A stretch of DNA of 64,000 nucleotides from Actinomycetota bacterium (GTDB taxonomy: Bacteria; Actinomycetota; Actinomycetes; Streptosporangiales; Streptosporangiaceae). The DNA is taken from positions 40,470 through 104,469 of the forward strand of contig DAHVDE010000008.1 in assembly GCA_027313705.1 (NCBI GenBank). Reading direction: 5' to 3'. The position numbers and the translations under genes were made by a program. Under the pieces are notes generated by a model. It saw only the letters and a list, made by a program, of their open reading frames with translations. It had not been told where the DNA came from and made no database searches. This document shows, piece after piece, positions 61,949 through 64,000 of the stretch (positions are counted from its first letter, which is position 1; the number at the start of each line of letters is the position of its first letter).

Positions 61949-62863
61949 ATGGGACGACCGCAATCACCGCTGGAGCGGGACGGCTCGCCTCGCCGCGAGT
62001 TCGCATTCTGGCTCCGCGATCTCCGAGCCCGCTCGGCCCTTACTTACGAGCAGATCGCCAGGGCCTCGAATTATGCGATAAGCACGATGCAGGAAGCTGC
62101 CGCCGGCCACCATTTGCCAACCCTGTCAGTAACCAGGGCGTTCGTGCGGGCTTGCGGCGGCGACGAGGCGATGTGGGAGGACTACTGGCACCAGATCAGG
62201 CGGATCATCGACCCGGACACCCCGCCCAGGCTGTCATGCTCCGCCGAGCCGCCCTGGGCGCGGAGCGCGCGCCGAAGCGGCGGGCAAGCCGAGGGAGACA
62301 TCGGCGAAGGGTGGTACCTGGAGTCGCTCATCGCATCGCTCAGGCTTGACCGCGAGCCAATCGAGACGACCGAGGTGCGGGCGATCGCGGTCACGGCCGA
62401 CGAAATAACCGAGATCGCCACCTCGATGAGCCTTCCCCGGCATCCCGAGGACACCAGCGATGGCCACGGGCTCGAAGCTGAGCTGCTGTACGGCGGCACG
62501 CTCGAACAGCGAGAGCAGCCATTCCAGAGCTATTTCAGGAACATCATCACTCTCCCCCGCCCGCTGCATGCCGGCGATCGCCATGAGTACGCGCTTCGCC
62601 TGAGCATCCCTCCCGGCCAGCCGATGGCACCTCATTACGTCCACGTGCCCTTGCAGCGCAGCGAGTACTTCGACCTGCGGGTCCAGTTCGATCCTCAGCA
62701 CCTGCCTCATCTGGTATGGAAGCTCGACGGTGTCTCGACAACCGTCTTGTACGAGCGCAGTCCTGCCAGCGAGATCATCAATCTTGATCCGTCTGGCGAG
62801 GTTCACCTCACGTTCAAGGGCTTGCGGCAGGGCCTGAGCTACGGCGTGAGCTGGATGCCTTAG
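61949..62863 (+). CDS. XRE-like helix-turn-helix protein with a C-terminal sensor-like domain
   Basis: 304 residues from ATG 61949 (GGACGGGGG upstream). HTH at ~15-75: FAFWLRDLRARSALTYEQIARASNYAISTMQEAAAGHHLPT, of the type found in actinobacterial 'helix-turn-helix domain-containing' regulators. Residues ~115-300 form a beta-rich unrecognised domain (EIATSMSLPRHPEDTSDG, YVHVPLQRSEYFDLRVQF, VWKLDGVSTTVLYE). Possibly a ligand-sensing regulator. Confidence 0.75.
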   Translation: MGRPQSPLERDGSPRREFAFWLRDLRARSALTYEQIARASNYAISTMQEAAAGHHLPTLSVTRAFVRACGGDEAMWEDYWHQIRRIIDPDTPPRLSCSAEPPWARSARRSGGQAEGDIGEGWYLESLIASLRLDREPIETTEVRAIAVTADEITEIATSMSLPRHPEDTSDGHGLEAELLYGGTLEQREQPFQSYFRNIITLPRPLHAGDRHEYALRLSIPPGQPMAPHYVHVPLQRSEYFDLRVQFDPQHLPHLVWKLDGVSTTVLYERSPASEIINLDPSGEVHLTFKGLRQGLSYGVSWMP

Positions 62864-63008
62864 CCGCCTCGACATGCGCAGGCAGCCGCGACCGGAAGTC
62901 AGCCTGTTTACGACCTTTTCGCGACCTGCCAGCCGGACGTCACCGGACCTTCACTGAGAGTGCCCGGTCAGGGACGACCTGGCGGACTCGATGAGGGGAG
63001 GCCGGAAG

Positions 63009-63062
63009 ATGCAGACGCACATCGTCCACCTGCTGCTGTCTTTGCTGCACGTGGTCTTCTAA
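63009..63062 (+). CDS. Candidate 17-residue hydrophobic peptide
   Basis: MQTHIVHLLLSLLHVVF, preceded by GAGGGGAGG at normal spacing and ended by TAA. It lies in the ~300-base gap before the macro-domain gene. Could be a leader peptide or a chance frame; the strong ribosome site is the only argument for it. Confidence 0.3.
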   Translation: MQTHIVHLLLSLLHVVF

Positions 63063-63162
63063 GCGAACAGGAATTCCCGGCGGCTCGCAGGCACTCAGTC
63101 CGCGGGCCGCCGGTTTAGCCGCCTTCTTGCTATCAGCAAACTGCCGCCGTCATGCTCTACCT

Positions 63163-64000
63163 ATGCCGCCGCAATCCCCAGAGCTGAAGGAGCCGACGGT
63201 GGATGACCTGGTCGGCGAGTTGCGCGTGCTCAGGGAACGCGGGCTGGTGCGGCTGCGGCACTCGGATCTGCCTCACCTGCGTGCCTGCGCGGCGCTGAGC
63301 TCGGTCCTGGCCGCCGCGCTCGGCGGGCCAGGGGCGGTCGAGGCGCTGCTGCGGGCGGCAGTGGACAACATCGGCGGCGGCTCGCTGGCTGCGGCCGCCG
63401 TGGCGACCTTCGGCCTCGGCAGGGGCGCCAGGGACCGGCCCGCCCAGGACCGCCGGCGTCAGGCCGCACTGGCGTACGGAGTCAGCGTCGAGCGCTTCCG
63501 CAAGCATCATGAGCGGATCGTGCTTGAGCAGGTCGCCGAGGAGATCGTCAAACTCTGCATGCTTACGACCGACGCGCGGCGGCCCGGCATGGCCATGCCT
63601 GAGATCGGCCAGCACATCAGCATGAAGGTCCGGCTCGGCGCGGTTGACGTGCCGATCATTGTGCATGTCAAGCCGGTCGAGCTCATGGCGGACATGGACA
63701 TTATCGTGGCGCCGATCAACTTGCACTTCGAGCCCGCGCAGCTCTTCAAGTCGTCGATTTCTGCCGCGCTGCGCCGGGGCGCCGCCTTCAGGGGCGCGGA
63801 TGGGCAGATAACCGCGGACGTGCTGGCCGATGAACTGCGGGCGTGGTCGGCCAGCCACGGAAGGACCGGCCTGCCGAGCGCACCGGGAACGGTGGTGGCT
63901 ACCTCTTCGGGAGCGCTGGCCGGCCAAGGGGTGCGCCGCATCTATCACCTGGCCGTGGCCAGCCCGCGTACGGGCAGCAACGACTACGACATCGACCCCA
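63163..64000 (+). CDS. Macro-domain protein with N-terminal helical domain, 3' end missing
   Basis: Not in the track because its stop lies beyond the window. From ATG 63163 the frame stays open to base 64000 (~279 codons). Residues 1-~130 are helical (EPTVDDLVGELRVLRERGLVRLRHSDLPHL). From ~165 a macro domain appears: ADMDIIVAPINLHFEPAQLFKSSISAALRRGAAFRGADG, then PSAPGTVVATSSGALAGQGVRRIYHLAV. Macro domains bind ADP-ribose or related NAD metabolites. The helical part may be an effector-associated domain. The minus-strand ORFs here are shadows. Confidence 0.75.
   Translation, partial: MPPQSPELKEPTVDDLVGELRVLRERGLVRLRHSDLPHLRACAALSSVLAAALGGPGAVEALLRAAVDNIGGGSLAAAAVATFGLGRGARDRPAQDRRRQAALAYGVSVERFRKHHERIVLEQVAEEIVKLCMLTTDARRPGMAMPEIGQHISMKVRLGAVDVPIIVHVKPVELMADMDIIVAPINLHFEPAQLFKSSISAALRRGAAFRGADGQITADVLADELRAWSASHGRTGLPSAPGTVVATSSGALAGQGVRRIYHLAVASPRTGSNDYDIDP

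Noticed and set aside
63157-63948. 263-codon minus-strand ORF at the right edge
   Set aside because: The plus strand here encodes a clear macro domain; the minus frame is its shadow.
1-64000. CRISPR arrays, tRNA/rRNA genes, IS elements, PKS/NRPS modules
   Set aside because: No regular repeat-spacer series, cloverleaf, transposase motif or carrier/condensation domain was seen by reading; small RNAs could still be missed without a covariance search.

Overview
The window is high-GC DNA (most genes end codons in G or C, GTG starts are frequent, and ATGA/GTGA overlaps are common) and reads as a mycelial actinomycete chromosome. LAL and ECF regulators, F420-type PPOX oxidoreductases, a P450, a WD40 remnant and fragments of a 'SAGNCSAGG' secreted repeat protein fit Streptosporangiales or a related order; genus cannot be fixed from sequence alone. 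I saw no rRNA, tRNA, CRISPR array, integrase or intact transposase, and no modular PKS or NRPS.

Layout. 1-8.4 kb is ordinary accessory DNA: an MFS exporter cut by the window edge, VOC proteins, a secreted protein, an N-acyl-D-amino-acid deacylase, an ABC exporter pair and a small Cys/His membrane protein, with remnants between them. 8.5-33.8 kb looks like one specialised-metabolite locus bracketed by two closely similar WrbA-like flavoproteins. Its core is a nine-gene plus-strand operon (10.28-19.69 kb) converging on a two-gene minus-strand operon (19.69-23.27 kb). Together they encode two separate routes to aminohydroxybenzoates: a phenazine/3-hydroxyanthranilate route (class II DAHP synthase, PhzE-like ADIC synthase, PhzD-like isochorismatase, DHHA-dehydrogenase-like SDR) and a 3-amino-4-hydroxybenzoate route (dedicated aspartokinase, GriI-like aldolase, GriH-like DHQ synthase II). 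Between these lie an adenylate-forming ligase and an amidohydrolase, the pair of enzyme types that joins and cyclises such units into benzoxazoles in nataxazole-type pathways, plus two flavin monooxygenases. A LAL regulator, a MarR-controlled MFS/YceI operon, and an allene-oxide-cyclase-like/halogenase/BBE-oxidase cassette follow. The predicted product is a tailored, possibly halogenated benzoxazole or related aminophenol dimer.

34.7-43.8 kb is a second cassette: MFS exporter, JmjC-like oxygenase, alpha-oxoamine synthase, HpcH/HpaI CoA-lyase, acylating aldehyde dehydrogenase, 4-hydroxy-2-oxoacid aldolase and ornithine-cyclodeaminase-like protein in one tightly coupled minus-strand operon, with a MaoC dehydratase and a predicted ATP-grasp-type ligase beside it. 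The aldolase + dehydratase + oxoamine synthase + ligase set resembles the logic of carbonylmethylene (ketomethylene) pseudopeptide biosynthesis, but with extra enzymes and no obvious enoyl reductase.

44-64 kb is mixed accessory DNA: a sedolisin, TfoX-like protein, GNAT and hydrolase, a P450, three ECF sigma factors of the type with C-terminal SnoaL-like domains (two paired with related NAD-epimerase-like proteins), a type II restriction-modification operon whose endonuclease is split by an in-frame TAG, a frameshifted DapA-like gene, several gene remnants, and finally an HTH regulator and a macro-domain protein that runs off the end. The 53.8-61.3 kb stretch carries an unusual density of broken genes.
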